From: Cyanobium sp. E1_MAG_00006
GTDB lineage: Bacteria; Cyanobacteriota; Cyanobacteriia; PCC-6307; Cyanobiaceae
NCBI GenBank assembly: GCA_027488975.1
Contig: JAIYAQ010000010.1
Location: 1-64,000, forward strand
Length of the DNA stretch: 64,000 nt
Reading direction: 5' to 3'
Both the position numbers and the translations under genes were made by a program. Shown piece after piece: positions 56,143-64,000 of this stretch; position 1 is the stretch's first letter; every line of letters starts with the position of its first letter. Under the pieces are notes generated by a model. It worked only from the letters and a program-made list of their open reading frames with translations. It had not been told where the DNA came from and did not search any database.

Positions 56143-56919
56143 ATGGGTCTGCCGACTCCAGGCACCAATCAGCTGCAGGTGCTGCGCGCCGTTGAAGACG
56201 GATGGCAGGCCTTCTGCCGGGCCCCCTGGCCGTTCCTGTTGTTCCAGGTGCTGGCCCTGGTGATCGCGGCCCCCTTCGCGGGCCTGGTGGCCGGCGGGGT
56301 GGTGCGCCTGAGCGGGCCGGAACCTGCGTTCGTGCATCCGATCGCCGCCGGCGTGGCCGTGGTGGTGGGCGTGGTGGGCTACGTGGTGGTGGCCCTGTGG
56401 GGCGTGGTGGGTCTGGTGCGCGGCGCCTGGCTGAGCCTGGAGGGCCAACGCCCCGTGTTCCGCACCTTCACCCGCTGGGATGGGGCCGCCAGCGGCCGGC
56501 TGCTGCTCTCCACCCTCCTGCTGGCGGTGGTGGTGGCGGTGCTGGCCCTGATCGCCTCGCTGATCGGCACGGGGCTGGGCCGCCTCAACGCCGCCCTGGC
56601 CAGCCTGCCGCTGCTGGTGTTCGCCGTGTTCTACATCTGGTTCCTGGTGACCCAGAAGTTCCTGATCCAGCTGTCGCTGCTGGGGGCGAAGCAGCCGGTG
56701 GACACCGTGAAGGCCGGCGTGGCGGGCGTGAACCCCAGCTGGTGGGTGGTGCTCTGGCTGGCGATCGTGGAGAGCGTGATGCACGCCATCGCCCTGCTGT
56801 TCAGCTACGGCGGCCTGTTCGTGATCCTGCCGTTGATGATCTGCATCAGCACCGCCGCCTACCGGCAGCTGTTCGGCAGCGACGACCACACCGGCCTGCT
56901 CAGTGAGCCTCAGGGCTGA
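56143..56919 (+). CDS. Multi-pass membrane protein, weak DUF975-like pattern
   Basis: A 258-residue protein with about six transmembrane helices after a cytosolic N-terminus ([29 protein letters not shown]). The [57 protein letters not shown] end resembles proteins that tile the inner membrane in a DUF975-like way. It shares this general plan with the protein at 60264-60947, hinting at paralogy. No function known. Its 3' end overlaps rsmH by 10 bp. Confidence 0.7.
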   Translation: MGLPTPGTNQLQVLRAVEDGWQAFCRAPWPFLLFQVLALVIAAPFAGLVAGGVVRLSGPEPAFVHPIAAGVAVVVGVVGYVVVALWGVVGLVRGAWLSLEGQRPVFRTFTRWDGAASGRLLLSTLLLAVVVAVLALIASLIGTGLGRLNAALASLPLLVFAVFYIWFLVTQKFLIQLSLLGAKQPVDTVKAGVAGVNPSWWVVLWLAIVESVMHAIALLFSYGGLFVILPLMICISTAAYRQLFGSDDHTGLLSEPQG

Positions 56920-57827
56920 CGCCGCCGGGCCAGGCGCCACTTGGCCGAACGGCTGCGGGGGTTGGAGCTCTGCTCCTCCTCCGCAGCCGTTTCCGGTTTG
57001 CGGGTCACACGCTGCAGCCGCTCGTCGCTGACGAAGGCCGTCTTGACACGCCGGTCTTCCAGGGAGTGGAAGCTGATCACGCCGAACAGGCCGCCGGGCA
57101 GCAGCCAGTCGGGCGCGGCGGTCAGCAGGCGATCGAGCACGCCGAGTTCATCGTTCACAGCGATGCGCAGGGCCTGAAAGGTGCGGGTGGCGGGATGGAT
57201 ACGGCCACGCCGTGCCTGCGGCGGATAGCAACCGGCGACGCAGTAGGCCAGAGCGGCGGTGCCACTGAAGGGGCCCTGCTCGGCCAGCTGCAGCTTGATC
57301 TTGCGCGCAATGCGGCGCGACAGCCGCTCCTCGCCGTAGGCGTAGATCAGATCCGCCAGCTCGGCTTCCTCGAGGCGCTCGATCAGCTCGGCCGCGCTCT
57401 CGCCGGCCGCGGGGTTCATGCGCATGTCGAGCGGGCCATCCAGGCGGAAGCTGAAGCCCCGCTCGGCCACATCCAGCTGCGGGCTGCTCACGCCCAGATC
57501 GGCCAGCACCGCCAGGGCCGGCTCCGGCGGCGTGTAGGCCGCGAAGTTGCTGGCCACGATCGCGACGCGATCGCCGAAGGGGGCCAGGCGCTCGGCCGCC
57601 GCCGCCCGGGCTGTGGGGTCCTGATCGAGGCCGATCAGCCGCAGGCGCGGATGGGCCTCCAGCAGCAGCGCGCTATGGCCGCCGCCGCCGAGGGTGCAGT
57701 CGATCAGCAGCCCATCGCTGCGCTGTTCCAGCAGGGGAGCGAGCTCGGCAAAGCCGGCCAGCACCTGCTCCGCCAGCACGGGCTGATGTTGAAAGGCGCC
57801 TTCTGTAGCCAACGGCGCCTCAGCCAC
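56910..57827 (-). CDS. rsmH: 16S rRNA (cytosine1402-N4) methyltransferase RsmH
   Basis: RsmH (MraW) methylates C1402 of 16S rRNA in the P site. The 305-residue protein begins [18 protein letters not shown] and has [73 protein letters not shown] and [15 protein letters not shown]. All SAM and cytosine contacts are in place. It overlaps its neighbour on the same strand by 8 bp and converges with the membrane protein by 10 bp. Confidence 0.95.
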   Translation of the reverse strand: MAEAPLATEGAFQHQPVLAEQVLAGFAELAPLLEQRSDGLLIDCTLGGGGHSALLLEAHPRLRLIGLDQDPTARAAAAERLAPFGDRVAIVASNFAAYTPPEPALAVLADLGVSSPQLDVAERGFSFRLDGPLDMRMNPAAGESAAELIERLEEAELADLIYAYGEERLSRRIARKIKLQLAEQGPFSGTAALAYCVAGCYPPQARRGRIHPATRTFQALRIAVNDELGVLDRLLTAAPDWLLPGGLFGVISFHSLEDRRVKTAFVSDERLQRVTRKPETAAEEEQSSNPRSRSAKWRLARRRQP

Positions 57828-58476
57828 GGGCGCTCTGGCGCGGGGAGGCCCAGCGCTGCAGGGGCGCCGCCAGCCGACGGCGCAACCGCTCCCGCCGACC
57901 CGGCGGGAGCCGGAGCTCAGCTGGAAGATCCAGACGATCCAGGTCCCGCGGGTCGACGTCCAGGGCTTTCAGCAGCCGGGTGAGCAGATGCTGCTCCGCT
58001 GGCGCGATGCGGCCGTCGGCGTCAGCCAGGAGGCTGTAGAAGCCCGCGATGGCCAGGCGCAGGCTGGGGTCGCCGAGAGCCGCCAAGGTGCCGCACACCC
58101 CGGCCAGATCCACCGAACCCTGCAGGCTGAGGGAGCGGCGCTGCTGGTCCTGCAGGTTGAGCAGGGCCATGCCCCGGGTGAACAGCTCCCATTCATCGTT
58201 GCCGAACTGGGCGTCCGCCATCCCCAGGGCCAGCGCCCCCGCCAGGATCGCCAGGCCCTCCTCCCCCCGGCCGGCCAGGGGGCTGAGCAGGGCGTCCTGG
58301 CTCCGCTGCAGCAGAGCCAGCCGCCGGGCCGCTCGCCGCCGGACGGGGGCCAGCAGCCAGTCGGCCACAGCGCGGGCCAGTCCACGCAGCAGCCGCGTCA
58401 GCGGTGACAGCGATGCCGATGGCAAAGTCCGTGCCTGGTGGCGGCGAGGAACGCTGCGGTCTGGCTTCGTCACCAC
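57820..58476 (-). CDS. Hypothetical protein with TerB-like C-terminal segment
   Basis: The region is an open frame with a hydrophilic, Arg/Leu-rich protein. The segment [30 protein letters not shown] (TerB-like acidic helices) and a basic C-terminus are visible. TerB-type domains occur in stress and tellurite-resistance proteins, but the match is only local. The start is unclear: GTG at 58476 is one option, TTG at 58425 another. It overlaps rsmH by 8 bp and shares its 5' region with the divergent ndhH gene. Confidence 0.6.
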   Translation of the reverse strand: MVTKPDRSVPRRHQARTLPSASLSPLTRLLRGLARAVADWLLAPVRRRAARRLALLQRSQDALLSPLAGRGEEGLAILAGALALGMADAQFGNDEWELFTRGMALLNLQDQQRRSLSLQGSVDLAGVCGTLAALGDPSLRLAIAGFYSLLADADGRIAPAEQHLLTRLLKALDVDPRDLDRLDLPAELRLPPGRRERLRRRLAAPLQRWASPRQSARG

Positions 58477-58621
58477 GATCCAGGCCGCTGCCAGGCCGAT
58501 ATACCGTTGGCACCACCGTACCGGCGGCAGCGGCAGCGGATCCTCACCGTGCTCGCCTGCCGACCGAAGTTCGGGCCCGCCGTTCCTAAGATCGCGACAT
58601 CTTGCCCCTGGCCACGGCCCC

Positions 58622-59806
58622 ATGACGCAGCTGGAGACGCGCACGGAGCCGATGGTGGTCAACTTCGGCCCCCATCACCCCTCAATGCACGGGGTGTTGC
58701 GGCTGGTGGTGACCCTCGACGGCGAGGACGTGGTGGATTGCGAGCCGGTGATCGGCTACCTGCACCGCGGCATGGAGAAGATCGCCGAGAACCGCACGAA
58801 CGTGATGTTCGTGCCCTATGTGAGCCGCATGGACTATGCGGCCGGCATGTTCTACGAGGCGATCGTGGTGAACGCACCCGAACGCCTCGCTGATGTGCCG
58901 GTGCCGAAGCGCGCCAGCTACATCCGCGTCCTGATGCTGGAGCTCAACCGCATCGCCAACCACCTGCTCTGGCTTGGCCCCTTCCTGGCGGACGTGGGCG
59001 CGCAGACGCCGTTCTTCTACATCTTCCGCGAGCGGGAGATGATTTACGACCTCTGGGAAGCCGCCACCGGCCAGCGCCTGATCAACAACAACTACTTCCG
59101 CATCGGCGGGGTGGCAGCTGATCTGCCCTACGGCTGGCTGGAGAAGTGCCTCGACTTCTGCGATTGGTTCGGCCCCAAGATCGACGAATACGAGAAGCTG
59201 ATCACCAACAACCCGATCTTCCGCAAGCGGATTGAAGGGCTGGGCGTGATCACACGCGAGCAGGCGATCAACTGGAGCCTGTCGGGCCCGATGCTGCGCG
59301 CCTCCGGCGTGCCCTGGGATCTGCGCAAGGTGGATCACTACGAGTGCTACGACGATTTCGACTGGGACGTGGCCTGGCAGACGGAAGGCGATTGCTATGC
59401 CCGCTATCGCGTGCGCATCCAGGAGATGCGCGAATCGCTGAAGATCCTGCGCCAGGCCTGCGCCATGATTCCCGGCGGCCCCACCGAGCTCCTGGAAGCC
59501 CGCCGCATGGCCGAGGGCAAGGGAAGCGAGTTCACCGGCTTCGACTACCAGATCGTGGCCAAGAAGGTGGCTCCCACCTTCAAGATTCCCAGCGGTGAGC
59601 TCTACACCCGTCTGGAATCCGGCAAAGGCGAGATCGGTGTGCTCATTCAGGGCAACGACGACGTCACCCCCTGGCGCTTCAAGATTCGCGCCGCCGACTT
59701 CAACAACCTCCAGATCCTGCCCCACATCCTCAAGGGGGCCAAGGTGGCCGACATCATGGCCATCCTCGGCTCGATCGACGTGATCATGGGCTCGGTAGAT
59801 CGCTAA
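58622..59806 (+). CDS. ndhH: NDH-1 subunit H (49-kDa-type)
   Basis: NdhH forms part of the quinone-binding site of NDH-1 in the peripheral arm. The 394-residue protein matches the family throughout: [66 protein letters not shown] and [16 protein letters not shown] at the end. It sits apart from the ndhAIGE run, as in other cyanobacteria. The DUF2752 gene follows 3 bp downstream. Confidence 0.98.
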   Translation: MTQLETRTEPMVVNFGPHHPSMHGVLRLVVTLDGEDVVDCEPVIGYLHRGMEKIAENRTNVMFVPYVSRMDYAAGMFYEAIVVNAPERLADVPVPKRASYIRVLMLELNRIANHLLWLGPFLADVGAQTPFFYIFREREMIYDLWEAATGQRLINNNYFRIGGVAADLPYGWLEKCLDFCDWFGPKIDEYEKLITNNPIFRKRIEGLGVITREQAINWSLSGPMLRASGVPWDLRKVDHYECYDDFDWDVAWQTEGDCYARYRVRIQEMRESLKILRQACAMIPGGPTELLEARRMAEGKGSEFTGFDYQIVAKKVAPTFKIPSGELYTRLESGKGEIGVLIQGNDDVTPWRFKIRAADFNNLQILPHILKGAKVADIMAILGSIDVIMGSVDR

Positions 59807-59809
59807 CCG

Positions 59810-60220
59810 TTGCGGCGCTTCCTGGGCCGGATCCGGCACGCCGGCGTTCTCCTGCCTGCAGCGCTGACCGGCTACCTCTGGTTCAAGGGGCAGCACCCCC
59901 TGCTTCCGGGGATGCCGTGTCCGCTGCGGGCGCTCACCGGCATCCCCTGCCCCACCTGCTTCCTCACCCGCGCCACGGCCGCCGCGCTCACGGGAAACCT
60001 GGCCGGATCCGTGCAGCTGCACGCCTTCGGACCCATCGCCGCGGCCATGTTGGTTTGGTGGTCGATCACGGCGATCCGCCAGCGGCGGATGATGCCACGG
60101 GATGTGCCTGCCTTGCCTCTGGCTGTGGCCGGCCTGGGGCTGCTGAGCTACTGGCTGCTGCGGCTATGGCTGCGCTACGGGCTGGGGTTCGTGGGGTTTC
60201 CGGCCTTTCCGAGCGGCTGA
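59810..60220 (+). CDS. DUF2752 family membrane protein
   Basis: A 136-residue membrane protein with about three helices and the DUF2752 signature near residues 45-53, here GIPCPTCFLTRA (the usual form is PCPxCGxTR; Phe replaces Gly). The cysteines could coordinate a metal. The start is a TTG at 59810, 3 bp after ndhH, suggesting co-expression. Function is unknown. Confidence 0.82.
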   Translation: MRRFLGRIRHAGVLLPAALTGYLWFKGQHPLLPGMPCPLRALTGIPCPTCFLTRATAAALTGNLAGSVQLHAFGPIAAAMLVWWSITAIRQRRMMPRDVPALPLAVAGLGLLSYWLLRLWLRYGLGFVGFPAFPSG

Positions 60221-60263
60221 ATGCAGGCCCAAGGCCCAGCGGGCTCCGCAGGGCCTCGGCCGC

Positions 60264-60947
60264 TCAGGAGATCAGACCCTTGTGATACGCAGCGTTCTGC
60301 AGATAAAAAGTGCTCACCGGAACCGCCAGCAGCGCCCCGAGGCCGCAGCTGCAGACCGACACCAGAGCCACCAGCAACCAGGCGAGGATCTCGAGCAGGA
60401 TGAAGCTGCCGCCGTTCGGTGAGCGGTACACCGCCTGGAAGGAGGCGGCAAAGGCATCCGTGATCGGCTGATCCGTGAGGAAGATGCGATTCACGTAGAT
60501 CGGCATCACCAGGGCCACCAGAATCCCCGGCACGATGCAAAGCACGAAACCCACGGCCGCCACCAGGGAAAACAGCAGCCCGGCCAGCAGGTAACGCCCT
60601 GGACGACGGAGCAGTTCACGGAAGGCCGCCTCCACGGTGATCACCTCGCCGCTGGCGTAATGCATGGCCGGCACGGCCACGAACAACACTCCCACCAGGC
60701 TGGAGAGAATCGCGAAGGGCAACTGCCCCAGCTGCCCGAGCAACGTGGCGATCGAGAAGGCCGAATCCGAGCCGGTGGAACCGGACACCCCGAAGCCCAC
60801 CAGCAGGATCAACCAGGTCACCGCTGCTCCGAGAGCGGCGAGTACTGCTGTGGCGAGCCAGATCAGCAGGATCGTGGGCACATGGGCCAGGAATGCCTCC
60901 CAGGCCCGGTTCAGGGTGGGCTGTTCGGTGGCACTCGCAGAGGCCAT
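60264..60947 (-). CDS. Multi-pass membrane protein of unknown function
   Basis: A 227-residue protein with about six transmembrane helices, beginning MASASATEQPTLNRAWEAFLAHVPTILLIWLATAVLAALGAAV. It has a cytosolic N-terminus, a loop with GEVITVEAAFRELLRRPGRYL, a helix FVLCIVPGILVALVMPIYVNRIFL, and a terminal AAYHKGLIS. The architecture recalls DUF975/glycerophosphodiester-phosphodiesterase membrane domains and the neighbour at 56143-56919. An in-frame ATG at 60971 is also possible. It is divergent from the thioesterase gene. Confidence 0.75.
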   Translation of the reverse strand: MASASATEQPTLNRAWEAFLAHVPTILLIWLATAVLAALGAAVTWLILLVGFGVSGSTGSDSAFSIATLLGQLGQLPFAILSSLVGVLFVAVPAMHYASGEVITVEAAFRELLRRPGRYLLAGLLFSLVAAVGFVLCIVPGILVALVMPIYVNRIFLTDQPITDAFAASFQAVYRSPNGGSFILLEILAWLLVALVSVCSCGLGALLAVPVSTFYLQNAAYHKGLIS

Positions 60948-61028
60948 GGGCTGGAATCGAATTGGAGGCATGCTGACGGGGGGATGGCTCGGCCACAACC
61001 CCCGAGCTGTCGCGCCGATCACCCCGCC

Positions 61029-61493
61029 ATGACGCCCGCACCCAACCCCGACAGCTGGCTTCTCCTGTGCCGCACGGTGCGCTTCGGCGAGACCGACGCC
61101 GCCGGGGTGATGCATTTCCAGCAGCTGCTGCGCTGGTGCCACGAGGCCTACGAGGAGAGCCTGGAACGCTTCGGCATCCCGGCGGCCCACCTGTTCCCCA
61201 CCCCTGGCGGCACACCGGCGGTGGCCCTGCCGATCGTGCACTGCAGCGCCGATTACCGGCGACCGCTGGTCTGCGGCGATCCCCTGGCGATCCGGCTCAA
61301 CCCGCAGCGGCTGGACCCCGGCAGTTTCGAGCTGCGCTACCGCTTCAGCAGCAACGGCGAGGAGGTGGCTCAAGCGCTCACCCGCCACCTGGCGATCGAC
61401 AGCCTCAGCCGCCGGCGCTGCCCCCTGCCGGAGGCCATTCAGCGCTGGCTGGAGGCTTCAGCCCTGCAGGCGGGCGTGCGACCGCTGCCGTAG
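61029..61493 (+). CDS. 1,4-dihydroxy-2-naphthoyl-CoA thioesterase (hotdog fold)
   Basis: A 154-residue hotdog-fold thioesterase: RTVRFGETDAAGVMHFQQLLRWCHEAYEESLERFGIP, with the catalytic Asp23, followed by LPIVHCSADYRRPLVCGDPLAIRL. This matches the cyanobacterial DHNA-CoA hydrolase that follows MenB in phylloquinone synthesis. Its neighbours menE and menC on the other strand support that reading. The 3' end overlaps the small protein gene at 61405-61659 on the opposite strand by 89 bp. Confidence 0.85.
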   Translation: MTPAPNPDSWLLLCRTVRFGETDAAGVMHFQQLLRWCHEAYEESLERFGIPAAHLFPTPGGTPAVALPIVHCSADYRRPLVCGDPLAIRLNPQRLDPGSFELRYRFSSNGEEVAQALTRHLAIDSLSRRRCPLPEAIQRWLEASALQAGVRPLP

Positions 61494-61659
61494 GCACCTG
61501 ACTGAAGGCCCAGAGCAAAGCCGCCAGCTGCAGTGGCAACAGACTGGCCAGCACCGCCAGCGGATGCCAGCCCTCGCTCGGCACCGCGGCAAAGACCCCA
61601 CAGCTGGCCATGGCGGCCAGCACCAGCATCAGCCTCAGCAGAGGCGGTTTGAGAACCAC
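61405..61659 (-). CDS. Small membrane protein (weakly supported)
   Basis: An 84-residue open frame from GTG 61659, with two hydrophobic segments (LLRLMLVLAAMASCGVFAAV and PLAVLASLLPLQLAALLWAFS). It starts 4 bp after the TM2 gene stop, so translational coupling is likely, but it overlaps the thioesterase gene on the opposite strand by 89 bp. In a GC-rich genome such a frame can occur by chance. Confidence 0.45.
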   Translation of the reverse strand: MVLKPPLLRLMLVLAAMASCGVFAAVPSEGWHPLAVLASLLPLQLAALLWAFSQVPTAAVARPPAGLKPPASAEWPPAGGSAGG

Positions 61660-61663
61660 GGGT

Positions 61664-61942
61664 TCAGAACCACTCCTTGCGGCCGTCGATATACAGCGCC
61701 TGGAACTCCTCAGGGGTTTTCTGGAGGTAGATGATCCCCTCAATCAGGCCGATGACGCCCATCACGAAACTGGCGGCTCCGCAGGTGACAACCCCGCCGG
61801 CCAAGCTGATCACCAGCATGATCACGCCGGGTTTGGTGTAACCGAGCGCAAACTTGTGCACGCCGAAGGCGCCCAGAAAGATCCCCAGCAGGCCCGCGGC
61901 CAGCTTCTTGTTGCTCACTTCCGTGAGATCGTTCTCCGCCAT
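61664..61942 (-). CDS. TM2-domain protein
   Basis: A 92-residue protein with two transmembrane helices (LAAGLLGIFLGAFGVHKFALGYTKPGVIMLVISLAGGVVTCG and ASFVMGVIGLIEGIIYL) and the TM2 hallmark GxxGxHxFxxG in GAFGVHKFALGY. TM2 proteins are widespread and of unknown function. The first 12 residues are polar (MAENDLTEVSNKK). It lies 48 bp before the menE 3' end. Confidence 0.88.
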   Translation of the reverse strand: MAENDLTEVSNKKLAAGLLGIFLGAFGVHKFALGYTKPGVIMLVISLAGGVVTCGAASFVMGVIGLIEGIIYLQKTPEEFQALYIDGRKEWF

Positions 61943-61990
61943 GGGGCTGTGATGAGGTCACACCGCTTGTAGCGATCTGATGCCGAGCTG

Positions 61991-63244
61991 TCACCCCGGA
62001 TCCCGCGGTTGCACCAGCAACCACTGACGCCAGCGCCCCAGCTCCCACTTGCCCGCAGCGCTCACCGCCAGCGGCGGACAACTCAGCCAGCGCCGTGGCC
62101 GCTCGCAGGCAGGCAGGCGGCGGGCCAGGGCCTCCAGGCGAGCCCAGACCCCCATCGCGGGCGGTTCCTCCAACCGCACCAGCGCCACCAGAAGCTCCCC
62201 CCAGAGCGGATCCGGCTCCGCCAGCAGCAACAGCTCCCTCACGGGCAAACCCTCGGCGGCACTCAGGGCCAGCAGGCGCTCTCGCACCTGCTCGGGAAAC
62301 ACCGTTTCACCGCCGCTGCTGATCGCCCCATCAAGGCGGCCCAGCAGCTGCAGACCCTCCGGCCCGAGGCTGGCGGCATCGCCACTGCTCCACCAACCCT
62401 GCTGCAGCGGCAGCGGCGCAAAGGCTCCGTCCGCCAGAAATCCCGCCGCCAGGCTGCTGGCACGGATCTGCAGAACACGGCTCTGCACATCCGCACTGCC
62501 TTCCTCCAAGCGCAGCTCTGCATGGGCCAGGGGCTGACCGCAGCCGCTCACTCCAGCCAGGAAGCACTCGGGGGGCAGCGCCGCCACCATCGCGCCCGTT
62601 TCGGTGCTGCCGTAGCAGGGCGAGAGCCGCAGCCCCGCAGCCCTGGCGCGCCTGGCCTGCTCGGGTGCCAGAGCGGCCCCGCCCACCCAGATCAGGCTGA
62701 ACCCCTGCAGCCAGGCCACGCCATCGGGGTGATCCAGCAGCCGCTGCAGCTGGGTGGGCACCAGCGAGATCAGGGCCTGACGCCCCGGCGTTGGCCGGGC
62801 CTCCGCCAGCAGGCGCGGCGGCTCACGCAGCCAGGCCGGCGGCAGCCAGCGCAGAGGAGCTCCCCAGCAACGGGCCCGCACCACGGGCATCAGGCCGCTG
62901 ACGTGATGCAACGGCAGGGGATTGAACAGCTCACACCGGGCTGGATCGAGGTCGATTGCCTGCAGCCACAGGCCGGTGGCCTCAGCCGCCCGCTGCAGAT
63001 GGCTGAGGGGTTGCAGGCACCAGCGCCGGCCGCCGCTGCTGCCGCCACTACCCAGCAGCACCGCAGGCCCCAGCTCGGCCGGCAACGCGCTGGGCCACTG
63101 CAGCGGCAGGGCCGCCTGCAGCAATGCCTGCTCCTGCGCGGCCACCACCGCCACGATCTCCCCCGCTGTCCAGGCCTGCTGCAGCTCCTGCGCCAAGGCC
63201 TCCGACTCCCCATCGGCCACCAGCACCCGGGCGAAACCACTCAT
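61991..63244 (-). CDS. menE: 2-succinylbenzoate-CoA ligase (MenE)
   Basis: MenE activates o-succinylbenzoate with CoA in phylloquinone synthesis. The 417-residue adenylate-forming enzyme has a degenerate AMP loop (LLGSGGSSGGRRWCLQP), SLIWVGGAALAPEQARRARAAGLRLSPCYGSTETGAM, GRLDGAISSGGETVFPEQVRERLL, and the C-terminal lysine in GKWELGRWRQW. The ATG at 63244 overlaps the menC stop by 4 bp (ATGA). The shortness compared with fatty-acyl ligases is normal for picocyanobacterial MenE. Confidence 0.9.
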   Translation of the reverse strand: MSGFARVLVADGESEALAQELQQAWTAGEIVAVVAAQEQALLQAALPLQWPSALPAELGPAVLLGSGGSSGGRRWCLQPLSHLQRAAEATGLWLQAIDLDPARCELFNPLPLHHVSGLMPVVRARCWGAPLRWLPPAWLREPPRLLAEARPTPGRQALISLVPTQLQRLLDHPDGVAWLQGFSLIWVGGAALAPEQARRARAAGLRLSPCYGSTETGAMVAALPPECFLAGVSGCGQPLAHAELRLEEGSADVQSRVLQIRASSLAAGFLADGAFAPLPLQQGWWSSGDAASLGPEGLQLLGRLDGAISSGGETVFPEQVRERLLALSAAEGLPVRELLLLAEPDPLWGELLVALVRLEEPPAMGVWARLEALARRLPACERPRRWLSCPPLAVSAAGKWELGRWRQWLLVQPRDPG

Positions 63245-64000
63245 GCCGCCGCCTCCCACACCACGTGAGGATCCGCTGCGAACAGCGCCCCCTCGGGCCG
63301 CCAGCCCGGGGCGAGGCCAGGGGCCGCCGGCGTGGGGCCGTCTGCCTGCAGGGCAGCGAGATGCTGGAGCAGCCGCCGGCCGATGCCCGTTTCCAGGGCT
63401 GTGCTGAGCATCAACCGTGGCGTGCCGGCCTGAAACGCCGCCAGCAGGGAGCGCGGGTCGCCTTCCACCAGGGGCCGCCGCACCTGCCAGCCCCGCCAGG
63501 CGCCCGTGGCCATCAGCTCGGGCCGCTGCCGCAGCGATTCATCCAGGGCCACCGGCAACCGCGCCGCCAAGCGCTCCAGGCCGGCCTGATCCGGCGGCGG
63601 CAGCGGCTGCTCCAGCCACTCCAGGCGCGGTTCCGCCTGCAGCCGAGCCGCCCAGGCATCGGCGGTGGCGCGGTCCCAGCCGCCATTGGCATCAAGGCGC
63701 AGGCGGGCTGCTACCGGCAGGCGCTCCAGCAGCTGCTCGAGAAGATGCCGCTCCTGGGCATCGTCCAAAGCGGCCACCTTCCATTTCACGGTGAGCACGT
63801 CTGCGCCTTTGGGCGGCCCCGCAGCTCCCCGAACCGGAGCCAGCACCGCCTCCCGTGCCCGATCCAGCGCCGGCAGCGCCGCCTCCCCCGCCGGCAGCAG
63901 CCAGGCCGAAGCAGGTGCCTGGCGCCAGCCGCCCTGATCCGTGGCCCCCAGTCCATCGTGTTCTGCCAATGCCATCCCCACGGCGCAGGCGAGGGACGCG
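63241..64000 (-). CDS. menC: o-Succinylbenzoate synthase (partial, 5' end outside the window)
   Basis: MenC is an enolase-superfamily dehydratase that forms o-succinylbenzoate. The visible 252 or so residues include the Lys-x-Lys motif in LTVKWKVA, the metal-binding Asp in LRLDANGGWD, Glu in LEQPLPPPDQ and Asp in ALDESLRQ. The open frame continues upstream past 64000, so the 5' end is missing. It overlaps menE by 4 bp and forms the start of a menC-menE unit. Confidence 0.9.
   Translation of the reverse strand, partial: ASLACAVGMALAEHDGLGATDQGGWRQAPASAWLLPAGEAALPALDRAREAVLAPVRGAAGPPKGADVLTVKWKVAALDDAQERHLLEQLLERLPVAARLRLDANGGWDRATADAWAARLQAEPRLEWLEQPLPPPDQAGLERLAARLPVALDESLRQRPELMATGAWRGWQVRRPLVEGDPRSLLAAFQAGTPRLMLSTALETGIGRRLLQHLAALQADGPTPAAPGLAPGWRPEGALFAADPHVVWEAAA

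Overview
The window is a gene-dense stretch of chromosome from a cyanobacterium. Oxygenic photosynthesis genes appear throughout: psbD, ycf3, ycf34, chlM, crtB, crtP, two blocks of NDH-1 genes, and rpaA, rpaB and rbcR. The very high G+C, short intergenic gaps, frequent GTG/TTG starts and recurring HIP1 octamer (GCGATCGC) point to a picocyanobacterium of the Synechococcus/Cyanobium group. From memory, the order rpaA-holB-tmk-ctaA-ycf3-radA-rpaB-plsX-fabH-fabD-plsC-ycf34-cca-crtB-crtP-ndhM-rbcR-ndhF-ndhD-ndhAIGE-gltA is a conserved backbone in that group. No alignment was run.

Layout. 1-2158: the 5' part of psbD, a UPF0367 gene, an ABC ATPase, tRNA-Asn and a terminator. 2159-7343: rpaA, then a leftward unit ctaA-tmk-holB. 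7445-11937: ycf3 and radA, separated by a divergent nitrilase-family amidase and glutamate decarboxylase pair. 12035-16933: rpaB-plsX-fabH-fabD-plsC, which joins a redox/light response regulator to fatty acid and phospholipid synthesis. 16875-19717: ydcF-like, tsaB and ycf34 leftward, cca rightward. 19942-27005: an RRM protein, an alpha/beta hydrolase, crtP-crtB, ndhM-DUF3172, rbcR and an NnrU/Z-ISO carotenoid isomerase candidate. 27100-33756: ndhF, ndhD, lapA-like, scpA and a sugar nucleotidyltransferase. 33740-40767: metF, a PedR-like regulator, then a leftward run gltA-ndhA-I-G-E-nadK-CYTH-small protein. 40828-51966: sixA-like, DUF3352, rhodanese, hrcA, trpB, SUI1, ChaN-PDZ, cysC, an AI-2E-type permease, purE, nagA and chlM. 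51968-58476: an RluA-like protein, a Rre1/Ycf29-type regulator, a secreted hypothetical, a cysteine desulfurase, DUF456, a membrane protein, rsmH and a TerB-like protein. 58622-64000: ndhH, DUF2752, a membrane protein and a phylloquinone cluster (DHNA-CoA thioesterase, menE, menC).

The genes fit together as photosynthetic housekeeping. NDH-1 subunits (A, D, E, F, G, H, I, M), PSI and PSII factors, carotenoid, chlorophyll and phylloquinone enzymes, and a set of light/redox regulators (RpaA, RpaB, RbcR, PedR-like, Rre1-like) lie close together.

I see no CRISPR array, prophage, insertion sequence or recognisable defence island. The most notable departures are the amidase/glutamate decarboxylase pair, an RluA-family protein with Gly where the catalytic Asp should be, two long inverted repeats between ndhF and ndhD, and short repeats that carry stop codons at several 3' gene junctions.
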